Shown here: positions 32,393 through 41,761 of the stretch, one piece after another | How positions within the stretch are numbered: position 1 is the stretch's first letter | How the letters are laid out: the number at the start of each line of letters is the position of its first letter | Source of the DNA: Chitinophaga oryziterrae | GTDB taxonomy: Bacteria > Bacteroidota > Bacteroidia > Chitinophagales > Chitinophagaceae | Assembly: GCF_009758125.1 (NCBI RefSeq) | Contig: NZ_WRXO01000001.1 | Location: forward strand, 682,001-746,000 | Reading direction: 5' to 3' | DNA: 64,000 nt | Translations under genes and position numbers: made by a program | The notes under the pieces: model-generated | Told to the model about the DNA's origin: nothing | The model's database searches: none | Seen by the model: only the letters and a program-made list of their open reading frames with translations

Positions 32393-33559
32393 ATGAAATA
32401 TCTATTAACTATAAGCCTGGCGTTGCTGGCGATTACATCCTGTAAAGAGAAAAAAGCGCATATTCATAGTAAGGCTGTAACAATAAAGATAGAACCATCT
32501 TCTTATAGGTCAATGGATTCAATTGATAATATCATATCAGACATTAAGTTCATCCCTATAGGAACAAGTGATACCAATCTGATTGGGAACATTGAAAAGA
32601 TATCAATAGCAGGAGATAAGTTTGTATTGCTGGATAATCTGGGCAATGGTAGTATAAAAATTATTAGTGATAAAGGAAAAATATTACAAACCATTACTTA
32701 TCAGGAAAAGAAAAAGATCACCGATTTTGTAGTAAATAACGATAAGTTAGAAGTGTATCTGGAGTTGGACAGAAAGATAGATATATTTGATCTGACAGGC
32801 CATTTCATCCAGTCAAAGATGCTTAGCAGGAATTTGTTGGCAACAAAGATGGAACATCTGGATAATCAGAGCTATGCTTTCTGGTCCGGTACTACTTTGA
32901 ATAAAGATGGCTATTACAGGATGCTGGTGTACGATAGATTTAATGAGCTCAGCGATGGATTCTTCCCGATAACTGCCAAAATAGGTGGGAATACGGGAAC
33001 CCTGAACATGTATCCCTTTTATGCTATTGCTCCTGATCAGTTGAATGTATGTTTTCCTTTGTGCGATACTATATTTACTTTATTCCATGATAAGGAAACT
33101 ACAGACCTTTACCCGAAATATTATATCTCTTTTACTGACAACCCTCTTCCAAAGAATTATATTAATGATCCGGATATCGTGTATTACCTGATCTCCGCAT
33201 GTGATCATAGATATTCTTTTTTTATGGGCCCTTTCATGGAATTTGGATCAAACATTATTTTTGGAGATATTGTCAGTGGTATAAAGTTTTATGGTATATG
33301 GGATAAACAGGCCAACAAAATGGTTACAAATGCGGCCCGGTGTAAACTACATAACCTGGACCTGGAAATTCCGATGAATACTATACAGCAAATAGGAAAG
33401 GATAAGGCGCTTGTATATTATTATCCTTATTTGCTAATGGAATGGGCCGCTGCACATAAAGATGCAGCAAACAATAAATATGTTAAAGAATTATTAGCAT
33501 TGTGTAAAAAACTGAAGAAGCTGGATAATCCCATTCTGGCCCAAATTACAATAAAATGA
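32393..33559 (+). CDS. Six-bladed beta-propeller lipoprotein
   Basis: 388 aa from the ATG at 32393, which begins MKYLLTISLALLAITSC with lipobox ITSC; the upstream start at 32330 would bury the signal and is rejected. The body repeats propeller strands (IDNIISDIKFIPIGTSDTNL, GNIEKISIAGDKFVLLDN, GSIKIISDKGKILQTI), as in Bacteroidota six-bladed beta-propeller (BF3164/DUF4934-like) proteins of unknown function. It follows the small secreted protein by 124 bp and its TGA overlaps the next ATG (ATGA). Likely a periplasmic or surface scaffold that binds the exported protein. Confidence 0.75.
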   Translation: MKYLLTISLALLAITSCKEKKAHIHSKAVTIKIEPSSYRSMDSIDNIISDIKFIPIGTSDTNLIGNIEKISIAGDKFVLLDNLGNGSIKIISDKGKILQTITYQEKKKITDFVVNNDKLEVYLELDRKIDIFDLTGHFIQSKMLSRNLLATKMEHLDNQSYAFWSGTTLNKDGYYRMLVYDRFNELSDGFFPITAKIGGNTGTLNMYPFYAIAPDQLNVCFPLCDTIFTLFHDKETTDLYPKYYISFTDNPLPKNYINDPDIVYYLISACDHRYSFFMGPFMEFGSNIIFGDIVSGIKFYGIWDKQANKMVTNAARCKLHNLDLEIPMNTIQQIGKDKALVYYYPYLLMEWAAAHKDAANNKYVKELLALCKKLKKLDNPILAQITIK

Positions 33560-34200
33560 AGTCTGTTTATTATATCATAACGATCATTATTACTTTGTCG
33601 GTGATTGGCATGTTCTTTTTTTTGTCTTACCGGTTAAAGGCACAACAACAATCCCTGAGCGGGTTACAGGACCAGATAGACTTATATAACATAGCGGCCT
33701 CTAATGTAGAGCAGGAACGGAAATTAAATGCATCTGCTATCACTTTTGGAAATCTTCCTGTTCGAAAAGACGTAGCGTTGACAAACGGTAGTGAAACTAC
33801 CAGTTTGTTTCGTTATGCAGAAGAGATAACCTCTCCTAAACTGATATTGCGTTTCTCTTATATTAGCTGCGACGTTTGTGTAGATACAATTCTGAATGTG
33901 CTAAAGGGAATAAAAGGAGGCATAAAAAAAGAGGATATTATATTGCTGCTGACCTACGACAATATCGAGAATTTAAACAGGTTCGAGCACGTGAACAATA
34001 TTGCGTATAGAACTTATTCCATACCGCAATATGATTCACTGGGTCATTTTGAGAATTATAATATTCCTTATTTATTTGTGTTACTTCCTAAAAGAAACAC
34101 CTTAAATGACCTTTTCTTTCCCCTTAGGGAAAATCCTTTAAGAACAAGAGAATATTTGTACGCTATAGGAAATAAATATTTTGACAATGAAAAGTATTAA
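33556..34200 (+). CDS. Membrane-anchored thioredoxin-fold protein with CxxC
   Basis: 214 aa. One N-terminal membrane helix (about 5-25), a short coiled-coil linker (RLKAQQQSLSGLQDQIDLYN), then a thioredoxin-like domain with ILRFSYISCDVCVDTIL; C105 and C108 form the redox motif. The order strand - CxxC - helix and the later LPKRNTLNDLFFP strand fit a periplasmic thiol-disulfide protein. It may form or reshuffle the three disulfides of the six-Cys secreted protein. Overlaps its neighbours on both sides (4 and 14 bp), so it is in the same translational unit. Confidence 0.7.
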   Translation: MKSVYYIITIIITLSVIGMFFFLSYRLKAQQQSLSGLQDQIDLYNIAASNVEQERKLNASAITFGNLPVRKDVALTNGSETTSLFRYAEEITSPKLILRFSYISCDVCVDTILNVLKGIKGGIKKEDIILLLTYDNIENLNRFEHVNNIAYRTYSIPQYDSLGHFENYNIPYLFVLLPKRNTLNDLFFPLRENPLRTREYLYAIGNKYFDNEKY

Positions 34201-35362
34201 GATCATATTGTTCATCATTTTTTTATCAGGAGCATTGTACGCTCAGGATTCTGTAACGATACGTATGGATCCTGATAACGTACTGGGAGGAAGTGTTTCT
34301 CAGCTCTTTGATTCAGTAGAGTATATTCCCCTGCAAACGACAAAGGAAAGCCTTTTTGGCAGGATTGACCGGTTGCAGGTTGCCGATGACCTCTTTTTTA
34401 TACTTGACAGGAGTTCCGATCAGGTCCTGATCTTTAAGAAGGATGGAAAATATAAGTCAAAGATACAGATGCAGCGATATGTAAAGTCTACGACGCAGCA
34501 GGGGATCAGTAGCTTTATGGTAGATGAGGACAAAAAGTGGGTGATCGTGAACAACGATACGAAACCTGACGTATTGTACTTTTTTAACTATCAGGGAAAT
34601 CTGGTAAAGACCATTGTAGGGAAACAATGGAGTAATTTTGGTTATCTCGATCAACACAATTATTTGATGGCAGCAAATGGAGATATACTTGATAGCGCTT
34701 CTGGACTACGGGCCAATTGTTTAATCACTGATACTTCGACAAAAGTCATAAAAAAAAGCCTGGTGAAAATTGTGCCTGGCATGATGGGCTCAGGGCAGGT
34801 AGTAGATAAAGTGCCAGGTGAAAAAGAAGTAATTTATGCGGGTGCATTCGACTTTTCTATTTATAAAATAGGTATAACAGGTATTGAAAATAAGATTAAA
34901 TTTATATTTCCTGTTATCTATACTCCTCCAAAAGAAATCTATGGTACCAGTTATGAAAACCAGATAAAATACACTCATGAGGTGAACCCTAAAATGCTAA
35001 TGGGCTTTTTAGATATACACACTTCCGGCAATTTCCTTACATTCAGCCTGATGCATATAGGGTTTGGACACCCTTCCTATATTTATAGCGCCTCTTCGCA
35101 GAATATTTATTCAATGGGGAATATAAATACAGACAGTGCACATTATTTCCTACCTGTTATTTCTGATGGAGGTAATATTTATGCAGCAGATAGGAATTAT
35201 TTCTATTCACATATACCAGTTTATTATTTTAAATCAGGCTACAACGATAACCTGAAGAACAGAAAGGCGGCCTATCCGGATAAAATTAGGCGCTTATATA
35301 CATCTTTTGGGAATTATGACAATCCAATAATAATCAGACTTAAACCCAAACAAGGCATTTAG
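34187..35362 (+). CDS. Second six-bladed beta-propeller, exported
   Basis: 391 aa from the ATG at 34187 (a TTG six bases earlier is less likely). The signal peptide ends ALYA-QDS without a lipobox Cys, so it is probably periplasmic or secreted. Strands such as VEYIPLQTTKESLFGRIDRL and LFFILDRSSDQVLIFKKDGK give the propeller pattern. It starts inside the last codons of the thioredoxin-like gene and ends one base before the barrel gene. Similar in kind to the propeller at 32393 but not a close copy. Confidence 0.7.
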   Translation: MKSIKIILFIIFLSGALYAQDSVTIRMDPDNVLGGSVSQLFDSVEYIPLQTTKESLFGRIDRLQVADDLFFILDRSSDQVLIFKKDGKYKSKIQMQRYVKSTTQQGISSFMVDEDKKWVIVNNDTKPDVLYFFNYQGNLVKTIVGKQWSNFGYLDQHNYLMAANGDILDSASGLRANCLITDTSTKVIKKSLVKIVPGMMGSGQVVDKVPGEKEVIYAGAFDFSIYKIGITGIENKIKFIFPVIYTPPKEIYGTSYENQIKYTHEVNPKMLMGFLDIHTSGNFLTFSLMHIGFGHPSYIYSASSQNIYSMGNINTDSAHYFLPVISDGGNIYAADRNYFYSHIPVYYFKSGYNDNLKNRKAAYPDKIRRLYTSFGNYDNPIIIRLKPKQGI

Positions 35363-35363
35363 A

Positions 35364-38174
35364 ATGAAATCTATAAAGTGGGTTATTGTTGGAATATTAT
35401 TTAGCTGTGCTGTGCATGCGCAAAGCAAAGATTCCCTGCATATAGGAAAGATCTCAGGGATTGCTTTTGATTCTTCTCATAACTATGTACTGAAGAACGC
35501 CAGTATTGCTGTTTACAATAGCAATAAGGAACTTATTACCTTTACAATGAGTAATAACCTGGGTGAATTCGTATTGCAACAATTACCCGTTAATCAAAAT
35601 ATCAGGCTTGTCATTTCTTATGTCGGATATCAACCTTTTATAAAGGAAATGTTTCTGAATAGGAAAAATGATACTATAGACCTTCACTATCTAAATGTAA
35701 TACCAGGCGATAACAACCTGCATGAAATAGTCATCGCCGGAATTCCCCCTGTGCGAATGAACGGAGATACCCTGGAGTTCAGTGCAGATGCATTTCACCT
35801 GGACAAGAACGCAGTGGCAGAAGACTTGCTCACCCGTTTACCTGGTGTAACCTTGTGGGGAGATGGTACAATCACAGTAAATGGTAAAACTGTATCCCAC
35901 GTATTGGTAGAGGGAAAACCTTTCTTCGGTGGGAGTACCGTTGTTGCAACCCAGAATATACCTAAAGATGCGATTGATAAAATCCAGGTCTATCAGAAAA
36001 ATAAACGTGAAGACAATCCTAATCCTTTTGATTCTGTTACAGAAATGAATATACAGCTTAAAGCAGATAAGAAAGCAGGACGGTTTGGAAAAGTGTCAGC
36101 AGGGTATGGAACCAGAGATACTTACGAAGGTGACTTAAGTATGAATTTCTTTTCGCCTGCTACGCAATTCGGGATCATAGGAGCAGCCAATAATACCAAT
36201 AAAACAGCAGGTAGTGTTGGACAGCTAATGGAGAACAGTACTTTCAAAGGACGTCAGGCGAACATCGACTATCAGCCGGATTTCAGTAGAAGTGGCGTTA
36301 ATAAGGCAATCGCCAGTGGTTTAACATATAACCATAATTTTACGCACATACTTACTGATAAACCTCATATATTGATGGATAACATTGGGGGAGATTATTC
36401 CTTCAGAGATAACCGCACCAACAACCGGTCCGCAAGTACCACATTGATGACGTTTGGCGCTGATAGTACGCTCACCCAAAAATCAAATGGAACCAATGAA
36501 AGCCTGCAGATCACACATGACCTTTCATTACATAAGCTGAAGATTCATAAAGGAAATAAGATTGGTCTGGAATTTACTCCCAGCGCTTCAATTACACAGA
36601 ATGATAATACTTACAATACTTCGGCTTCCAGTACGTCGAATAAGAATGATCTGCTAAGTATCAGCAATACAACGTCGAACACCCATACCGGATCCGGCCG
36701 CTATACAGCAAACACTCAGTTTAATGACAAACTGAAAAATGGTTCAGAGCTGTTGGTATATCATTCTGTCAATTATCAGCATAGTGATAATACACTATCC
36801 TCTTTATCATCATTTAAATCTTACACTAATCAATCTGCCAATCAGCAGATTGATCGTAGTGCAAAATACATTACATCCAATTTGCAGCAGCAACTGAATG
36901 TAACCTGGCAAAACATTTCACCGCTTATTTTCGGATATGGACATTTTATGTCTACAGTAAATATTGATCTGTATAATGAACTATACCAGACAACTGAGTC
37001 CAATGATAACCATGTAAATGATAAAGATACACTGACGAAGAACTTCCTGGCAAATACCTATCTGACTTATAATAACAGGCTTAATGTTATTAATGAAAAT
37101 CCAAACATCAGGATAGCCAAAACTTTTAGCAGGATATTAGCCGATAGGTATTCAAAGTCTTTGGAAGTCGTTTTAATTGCTACAGTGCAATTCTATATTC
37201 AACAAAATCACTCATCCCATTCGTTCCAGGAATATAAAAGGGATTATAACGCATTTGTACCTTACTTAGGATTTCGTTATGAAAATGATCAGTTTGGGCG
37301 GCACCGAAACAGTATTAACATGGACATCAAGCGTAGTTATCAATATGCTACGACTGATATGCTTTACCCTATAGTAGATAGCACTAATTTTTATTACCGT
37401 ACCGAAGGAAATCCATCCCTTAAGCCGGCAGATAATAATGTACTGTCATTAAAGTATGATCACACCAGTAAGAAAATTGATTATACATTCAATGTAACAG
37501 AGACTGTGACCGGCAATTACCTGGGTAGTAGTTCCTATGTCAATGAGAGTGGTATGACTGTCAATAAAACAGTCAATTTAAATGGAAGAAGGAGACTTGA
37601 AGTGAACGGGGTAGCGAAAAAGAATTTTAAATTAAGTAAACTTAACCAGTTACAGGTCTCTGATGAAGCTGTTTATTCTAATGATCGTATACCCAATTAT
37701 CTGAATAATGTATTAAATACTTCCATTACGGATATGTTAAGCAACAAGGTGACACTTTATTTCAGTCATCTGGATAAACTCGCGCTTAATTTATCTCAGA
37801 ATGTTTCTCATTATACTTCTGTCCAGCAAGGCTTAGATAATGCGAGGATAAAAAACCTTTCTTTGAATACTGTACTAAGTGCCAGCTATAACCTGACAAA
37901 GAAATGGTATATCGGCAGTAATTTAACCAGTAACAGGTTCTCTTCTTCAGCGGCGGCCCCTGTTAATTTTAATATCTGGAATGCCAGTACAAGTTACCGA
38001 TTGTTGAAGGGGAGTAACCTTGAACTTAAACTGGCAGCCCTGGACATATTAGGTCAGAATAAAAATGTTGCTAACTATGGTAATAGTTATACTGTAACCC
38101 AGACAGTTAATAACGTTCTTCAACAATATTTTATGCTAACGGTTTCTTACTTCCCACGGAAGTTTGGAAAATGA
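35364..38174 (+). CDS. TonB-receptor-like outer-membrane beta-barrel (OMP_b-brl_3 type)
   Basis: 936 aa. Signal peptide (cleaved after VHA-QSK), a carboxypeptidase-D-like domain (about 25-105, LKNASIAVYNSNKELITFTM), a plug-like segment (AVAEDLLTRLPGVTLWGDGT, VLVEGKPFFGG), and a long barrel with many strand pairs ending in Tyr-Phe-Pro-Arg. The plug lacks SusC hallmarks and no SusD gene is near, so nutrient uptake is less likely than export or surface display of an operon product. It overlaps the following transferase gene by ATGA. Confidence 0.8.
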   Translation: MKSIKWVIVGILFSCAVHAQSKDSLHIGKISGIAFDSSHNYVLKNASIAVYNSNKELITFTMSNNLGEFVLQQLPVNQNIRLVISYVGYQPFIKEMFLNRKNDTIDLHYLNVIPGDNNLHEIVIAGIPPVRMNGDTLEFSADAFHLDKNAVAEDLLTRLPGVTLWGDGTITVNGKTVSHVLVEGKPFFGGSTVVATQNIPKDAIDKIQVYQKNKREDNPNPFDSVTEMNIQLKADKKAGRFGKVSAGYGTRDTYEGDLSMNFFSPATQFGIIGAANNTNKTAGSVGQLMENSTFKGRQANIDYQPDFSRSGVNKAIASGLTYNHNFTHILTDKPHILMDNIGGDYSFRDNRTNNRSASTTLMTFGADSTLTQKSNGTNESLQITHDLSLHKLKIHKGNKIGLEFTPSASITQNDNTYNTSASSTSNKNDLLSISNTTSNTHTGSGRYTANTQFNDKLKNGSELLVYHSVNYQHSDNTLSSLSSFKSYTNQSANQQIDRSAKYITSNLQQQLNVTWQNISPLIFGYGHFMSTVNIDLYNELYQTTESNDNHVNDKDTLTKNFLANTYLTYNNRLNVINENPNIRIAKTFSRILADRYSKSLEVVLIATVQFYIQQNHSSHSFQEYKRDYNAFVPYLGFRYENDQFGRHRNSINMDIKRSYQYATTDMLYPIVDSTNFYYRTEGNPSLKPADNNVLSLKYDHTSKKIDYTFNVTETVTGNYLGSSSYVNESGMTVNKTVNLNGRRRLEVNGVAKKNFKLSKLNQLQVSDEAVYSNDRIPNYLNNVLNTSITDMLSNKVTLYFSHLDKLALNLSQNVSHYTSVQQGLDNARIKNLSLNTVLSASYNLTKKWYIGSNLTSNRFSSSAAAPVNFNIWNASTSYRLLKGSNLELKLAALDILGQNKNVANYGNSYTVTQTVNNVLQQYFMLTVSYFPRKFGK

Positions 38175-39460
38175 TCATTATAAATAACCCGACCATGAAC
38201 TATATGCCACCTCTTAAAGTAGCCTGCTGCTGCATTTTTTTTCTGGCTGTTGCATACATATATCATCCCATCATGCATATGAGTTTCTCGATCATTGATG
38301 ACCCCTGGATGCTATTGGTAAATAAATATACGCATCCTGCTGACTTCGGAGCACAGTATTTTAAGGCGGTTTTTACAAGGATTAATGATATACAATATTC
38401 TCCCGTTAATACGTTGTACTATGCACTGATCTATCGCGTTAATAAGTTTGATCCTTATTTTTTTCATTTATTTAATGTTGTTCTCCATCTGTGCAATGCT
38501 TTGATGATCTTATTAGTGTCTGAAAGAATCCTTCAATTGTTTGATATAGATCATCGTAAAATCATTAGCATTATCACAGCTATGATTTGGTGTATACATC
38601 CAATTAATGTAGAACCAGTGATATGGGTATCAGGTTCCAAGATTCTGTTGTGTACCTTATTTTCGCTGCTCTCTTTTTATGGTTTCCTATTGGCTTTTTC
38701 CCGTGGAAAGTCTATACACTGGCTGATTTGTATAGTCTGTTTCATTATATCCATGTTCATAAAGGAGCAAGGAATGATGACTCCTTACATGTTCATACTT
38801 TTTATCCTGGCCTATAAATTGAGATTTCCCGATCAGCAATGGAGCGTATTATTCAAATCTTATCCGGTTTATTTCATACTGATTGTTATGTCAGTTACAT
38901 TTTGTTTGTTCACCGTCTTCAAGGTTAATGAAGTTGAGACCAGCAATTTCAAACCTATCGCTACTTATCCGTTGCTTCAGCGGATCTTATTATGTTTCTT
39001 TTGTTTAAGGTTTTACCTGGTTAATCTGATCTTTCCTGTTAATCTTCATTATCATTATCCATTTCCTATAAGACCTTACGATCCAGTGCCACTAAGCTTT
39101 TACGCCTTCCCTTTGATGTTTGTACTGTTCTTTATATGCCTTATTCTTTATATCTGGAAAAGCAAAAATTTTCCATTCATTTTTCTTTGTGTAGGAATAT
39201 TACTGATACAACTGTCATTGGAATTACAGATCATTCCTATGACAAGGCCAGCTATCATGGCAGACAGATATATGTACCTGCCATCCTTTAGCCTCATCCT
39301 GTTGGCTGTTTCCTGGAGTGTAAACAGCTTGTACAAGAAGATTCACCATTTTCTTCCCAAAAGGTTGCTTCTGATGTTTGTACTTATCCTTTTTTTCTTT
39401 TTTGTTACATACAGTGAGCAGTTGGTATTTAACTGGTCACAATTCAATATTGTAAAATGA
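38171..39460 (+). CDS. TMTC-like GT-C membrane glycosyltransferase
   Basis: 429 aa, many membrane helices. The first large loop holds the acidic pair IIDDPW (about 42-47) expected for GT-C enzymes using polyprenyl-phosphate sugars. HPINVEPVIWVSGSKILLC matches the 'HP...E.V.W..GR..L' motif, and MADRYMYLPS matches a conserved motif of the TMTC / DUF1736 O-mannosyltransferase family. TMTC proteins mannosylate Ser/Thr on beta-strands of exported domains in eukaryotes. The C-terminal TPR repeats of TMTCs are absent. Its place in an operon with a Ser/Thr-rich exported protein suggests protein O-glycosylation. Substrate is inference. Confidence 0.7.
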   Translation: MIIINNPTMNYMPPLKVACCCIFFLAVAYIYHPIMHMSFSIIDDPWMLLVNKYTHPADFGAQYFKAVFTRINDIQYSPVNTLYYALIYRVNKFDPYFFHLFNVVLHLCNALMILLVSERILQLFDIDHRKIISIITAMIWCIHPINVEPVIWVSGSKILLCTLFSLLSFYGFLLAFSRGKSIHWLICIVCFIISMFIKEQGMMTPYMFILFILAYKLRFPDQQWSVLFKSYPVYFILIVMSVTFCLFTVFKVNEVETSNFKPIATYPLLQRILLCFFCLRFYLVNLIFPVNLHYHYPFPIRPYDPVPLSFYAFPLMFVLFFICLILYIWKSKNFPFIFLCVGILLIQLSLELQIIPMTRPAIMADRYMYLPSFSLILLAVSWSVNSLYKKIHHFLPKRLLLMFVLILFFFFVTYSEQLVFNWSQFNIVK

Positions 39461-40056
39461 GTAAAGATAAAAAGCTAATCACTGTTTTGTCAGGTATATC
39501 CATTATCGCCACTATGATGGCAGTTGCTGGTTTTCTTGGGAGGGGGCGAGCTACTGCTCCTGTTGTAGTGAGAATGTCACAGGATACCTTAAGCCCTGAT
39601 CTGGTCAAAAAGAATGAGAAGTTATGGGATAATTATCCAGATCTTGTAATTGGGAGCAGAAGGGTTACATTGGATAATGGAACTCTTGCAGAGATAGGGG
39701 TAGACGATAGTATCATACTTCATAAAAGGGATATATTATTTTTCAGATGTCATTTTGGAGCAAATATGCAGGACACCGTGTTAGCAAAACAACTATTAGA
39801 TGAAATCATCCATTCTAATAGAAAGATTACGGTTCTGCTTGATAAGTTTTCCGCTGATTTTTTAAAACAGATAAAGCTAATAGATGCGTATCTACCTGTT
39901 TCCATTGTTCTTCTCAGAGATCTTCCTGTTAATATTGAACGGGTTAAAATTTCTTTCTTTTTTAAGATAGATGAGACCGAGAAACTGGAAGATCTGTTCT
40001 TCCCTAAAGTGGCCATGGAGGAAGTAACACATAAATATCTCTTAAACGCTAATTAA
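39457..40056 (+). CDS. Membrane-anchored periplasmic protein, thioredoxin-like without CxxC
   Basis: 199 aa. One N-terminal helix (about 8-27), then a soluble domain with alternating strands and helices (DSIILHKRDILFFRCHFGAN, NRKITVLLDKFSADF, SIVLLRDLPVNIERV, FFFKIDETEKLEDLFFPKVA). The arrangement recalls the protein at 33556, including the closing LFFP element, but the cysteine pair is missing. It may be a diverged, redox-inactive paralogue. Overlaps the previous gene by ATGA and is 7 bp from the next. Confidence 0.55.
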   Translation: MSKDKKLITVLSGISIIATMMAVAGFLGRGRATAPVVVRMSQDTLSPDLVKKNEKLWDNYPDLVIGSRRVTLDNGTLAEIGVDDSIILHKRDILFFRCHFGANMQDTVLAKQLLDEIIHSNRKITVLLDKFSADFLKQIKLIDAYLPVSIVLLRDLPVNIERVKISFFFKIDETEKLEDLFFPKVAMEEVTHKYLLNAN

Positions 40057-40063
40057 CCCGAAA

Positions 40064-41542
40064 ATGAATACTGTTCAAAGGAGAACTCTTTATTTTATAA
40101 TAGCTGCCATCATTTATTACATAACGGCGTTCAATGCCACAGGTTATTATAATCCTGATGAACATTTCCAGATTTTTGAGTTTGCAGCTTTAAAAATACC
40201 GGGAAATGGAATAGAACGAATGCCCTGGGAACATTTGGAAATGATGCGTTCTTCTTTTCAGCCATGGATCGCTTATTGCCTGATCGTAGTATGCCGTAGT
40301 TTTCATGTAAGCGATCCTTATCTGATAACATTAATATTGCGTGTCTTTACTGCAACCCTTTCGTTAACAGCCATTGCATTATTTTTTAACCGGTATAAAT
40401 CAGTATTTAAAGGTAAGTGGGCAGATGTGTTCCTATTGTTATTCCTGTTCCTGTGGTTTCTGCCCTATATTAATGTAAGGTTTAATTCCGAAAGCTGGTC
40501 TGGCATCTTTATCCTGCTGGGAGTATCTCTTATCCCACCCGATCGTGAAATGAAGCACCTGAATATAGTGGGATGTGGTTTACTGTGCGGAATATCCTTC
40601 TTATGCAGATTCCAATGTGGTATTATCGTATTATCCTTATCCATCTGGCTTGTTTTAAATAAGATCAAACCAGGGTATATCTTCATTTTTTACCTTCCCT
40701 TTTTATTGATCATTGCGGGAGGAACTTTTCTGGATAAACTTTATTACAATCAATGGACCTTTGCTCCATGGAACTATGTGAGGGCAAATATTATTAACGA
40801 TGTAGCTTCCCAGTTTGGCACCACCTTCTGGTTATTGTATGTGAAGGATATTGTATATGCTTCTGTAATACCAGTAGGAATCTTTGTTATTATTTTTTAT
40901 ATACTTTATGCAGCCGTTTATCCGGGTGCGATGTTCTTATGGATAACGCTGCCTTTTGTACTGATCCATTTATTGATCCCGCATAAGGAACTACGTTTTA
41001 TCTTTCCTATTCTGAACCTGTTACCTTTTATAATTGTAAGGGGAATGGAGGCGGTTGAAAGGATCTATCGATCATTTATTCATCATTATCGTAAGCCGCT
41101 GATAACAGTTGGGTCGGCATTATTAATGTTAAATCTGACAGCGCTTATAGTCATGACTTATACCCCTCCATCCGGAGGAAGAATCGGGATTACCCAATTT
41201 GTATACGATAATTATAGAAATAAGAATATCAGGTTATTCCATTTGGGAATGGAAGAAGAAAATCCTTACGAGCCTTTTTCATTTCTGAGCCAGTCCTTTT
41301 ATTATAATCCACATATAAAAAGTATCATCCTGAATGACTCATCGGTTACTTCCCTTAATGGAAATGTGCCGGATTCATTGACATTTATTGTATTAAGAGG
41401 TCAGACCGGACGAAGGTTTATTGATAATAAGAATGTAAGGTTGATCAGGAGAGGGTATCCATTAATAGCAGAAAAGATAGTTGGATGGTATTCTAACGAG
41501 ATGAACATGGGAGAATACTTTTTATATGAAAAGAAAGATTAA
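40064..41542 (+). CDS. GT22 / Alg9-like membrane mannosyltransferase
   Basis: 492 aa, polytopic. The first loop has YYNPDEHFQIFEFAALKIPG, the Alg9/PIG-B-type 'HPDE..Q..E' motif with catalytic Asp. RSSFQPWI and the later HKELRFIFPIL ('HKE-RF--P') are also diagnostic of GT22. Eukaryotic members add mannose from dolichyl-P-mannose to lipid-linked glycans or GPI anchors; bacterial members likely use undecaprenyl-phosphate sugars on the outer face of the inner membrane. It is the last gene of the operon and would act with the TMTC-like enzyme. Confidence 0.8.
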   Translation: MNTVQRRTLYFIIAAIIYYITAFNATGYYNPDEHFQIFEFAALKIPGNGIERMPWEHLEMMRSSFQPWIAYCLIVVCRSFHVSDPYLITLILRVFTATLSLTAIALFFNRYKSVFKGKWADVFLLLFLFLWFLPYINVRFNSESWSGIFILLGVSLIPPDREMKHLNIVGCGLLCGISFLCRFQCGIIVLSLSIWLVLNKIKPGYIFIFYLPFLLIIAGGTFLDKLYYNQWTFAPWNYVRANIINDVASQFGTTFWLLYVKDIVYASVIPVGIFVIIFYILYAAVYPGAMFLWITLPFVLIHLLIPHKELRFIFPILNLLPFIIVRGMEAVERIYRSFIHHYRKPLITVGSALLMLNLTALIVMTYTPPSGGRIGITQFVYDNYRNKNIRLFHLGMEEENPYEPFSFLSQSFYYNPHIKSIILNDSSVTSLNGNVPDSLTFIVLRGQTGRRFIDNKNVRLIRRGYPLIAEKIVGWYSNEMNMGEYFLYEKKD

Positions 41543-41610
41543 TGGCTGCGTTTCGGAAAGTTTTTTATGATCCCAACTTCATTTAATGCTAAACAAAAAA
41601 AACTCCAAAT

Positions 41611-41722
41611 CTTTCGACTTAGAGGCTTTAAAGCTTGCGGGCTACCGGGGACGAAGTTCGAACCGGTTTGTAGATGATTTATCTGAAATTCAGGTATTTA
41701 TTGGAGAAATTGATTTAAAACA
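41611..41722 (+). repeat. Family-2 intergenic repeat, copy 3, with tRNA-terminator-like front
   Basis: CTCCAAATCTTTCGACTTAG (half of the hairpin seen at tRNA-Asp), then GGCTTTAAAGCTTGCGG, TTCGAACCGGTTTGTAGATG and ATTTATCTGAAATTCAGG. Closest to the copy at 4029 in its second half and to 28831 in its first half. Confidence 0.65.
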
Positions 41723-41723
41723 G

Positions 41724-41757
41724 GTTAAAAGCTCCTGACTTAGCCAGGAGCTTTAAC
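41724..41757. terminator. Bidirectional terminator
   Basis: GTTAAAAGCTCCTG / CCAGGAGCTTTAAC with a 6-nt loop between the convergent GT22 and RHS-associated genes. Confidence 0.75.
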
Positions 41758-41761
41758 CTAT

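Noticed and set aside
35364..38174. SusC call for the barrel in the small-protein operon
   Set aside because: No SusC box, STN domain or adjacent SusD; the plug and barrel look like the OMP_b-brl_3 group.
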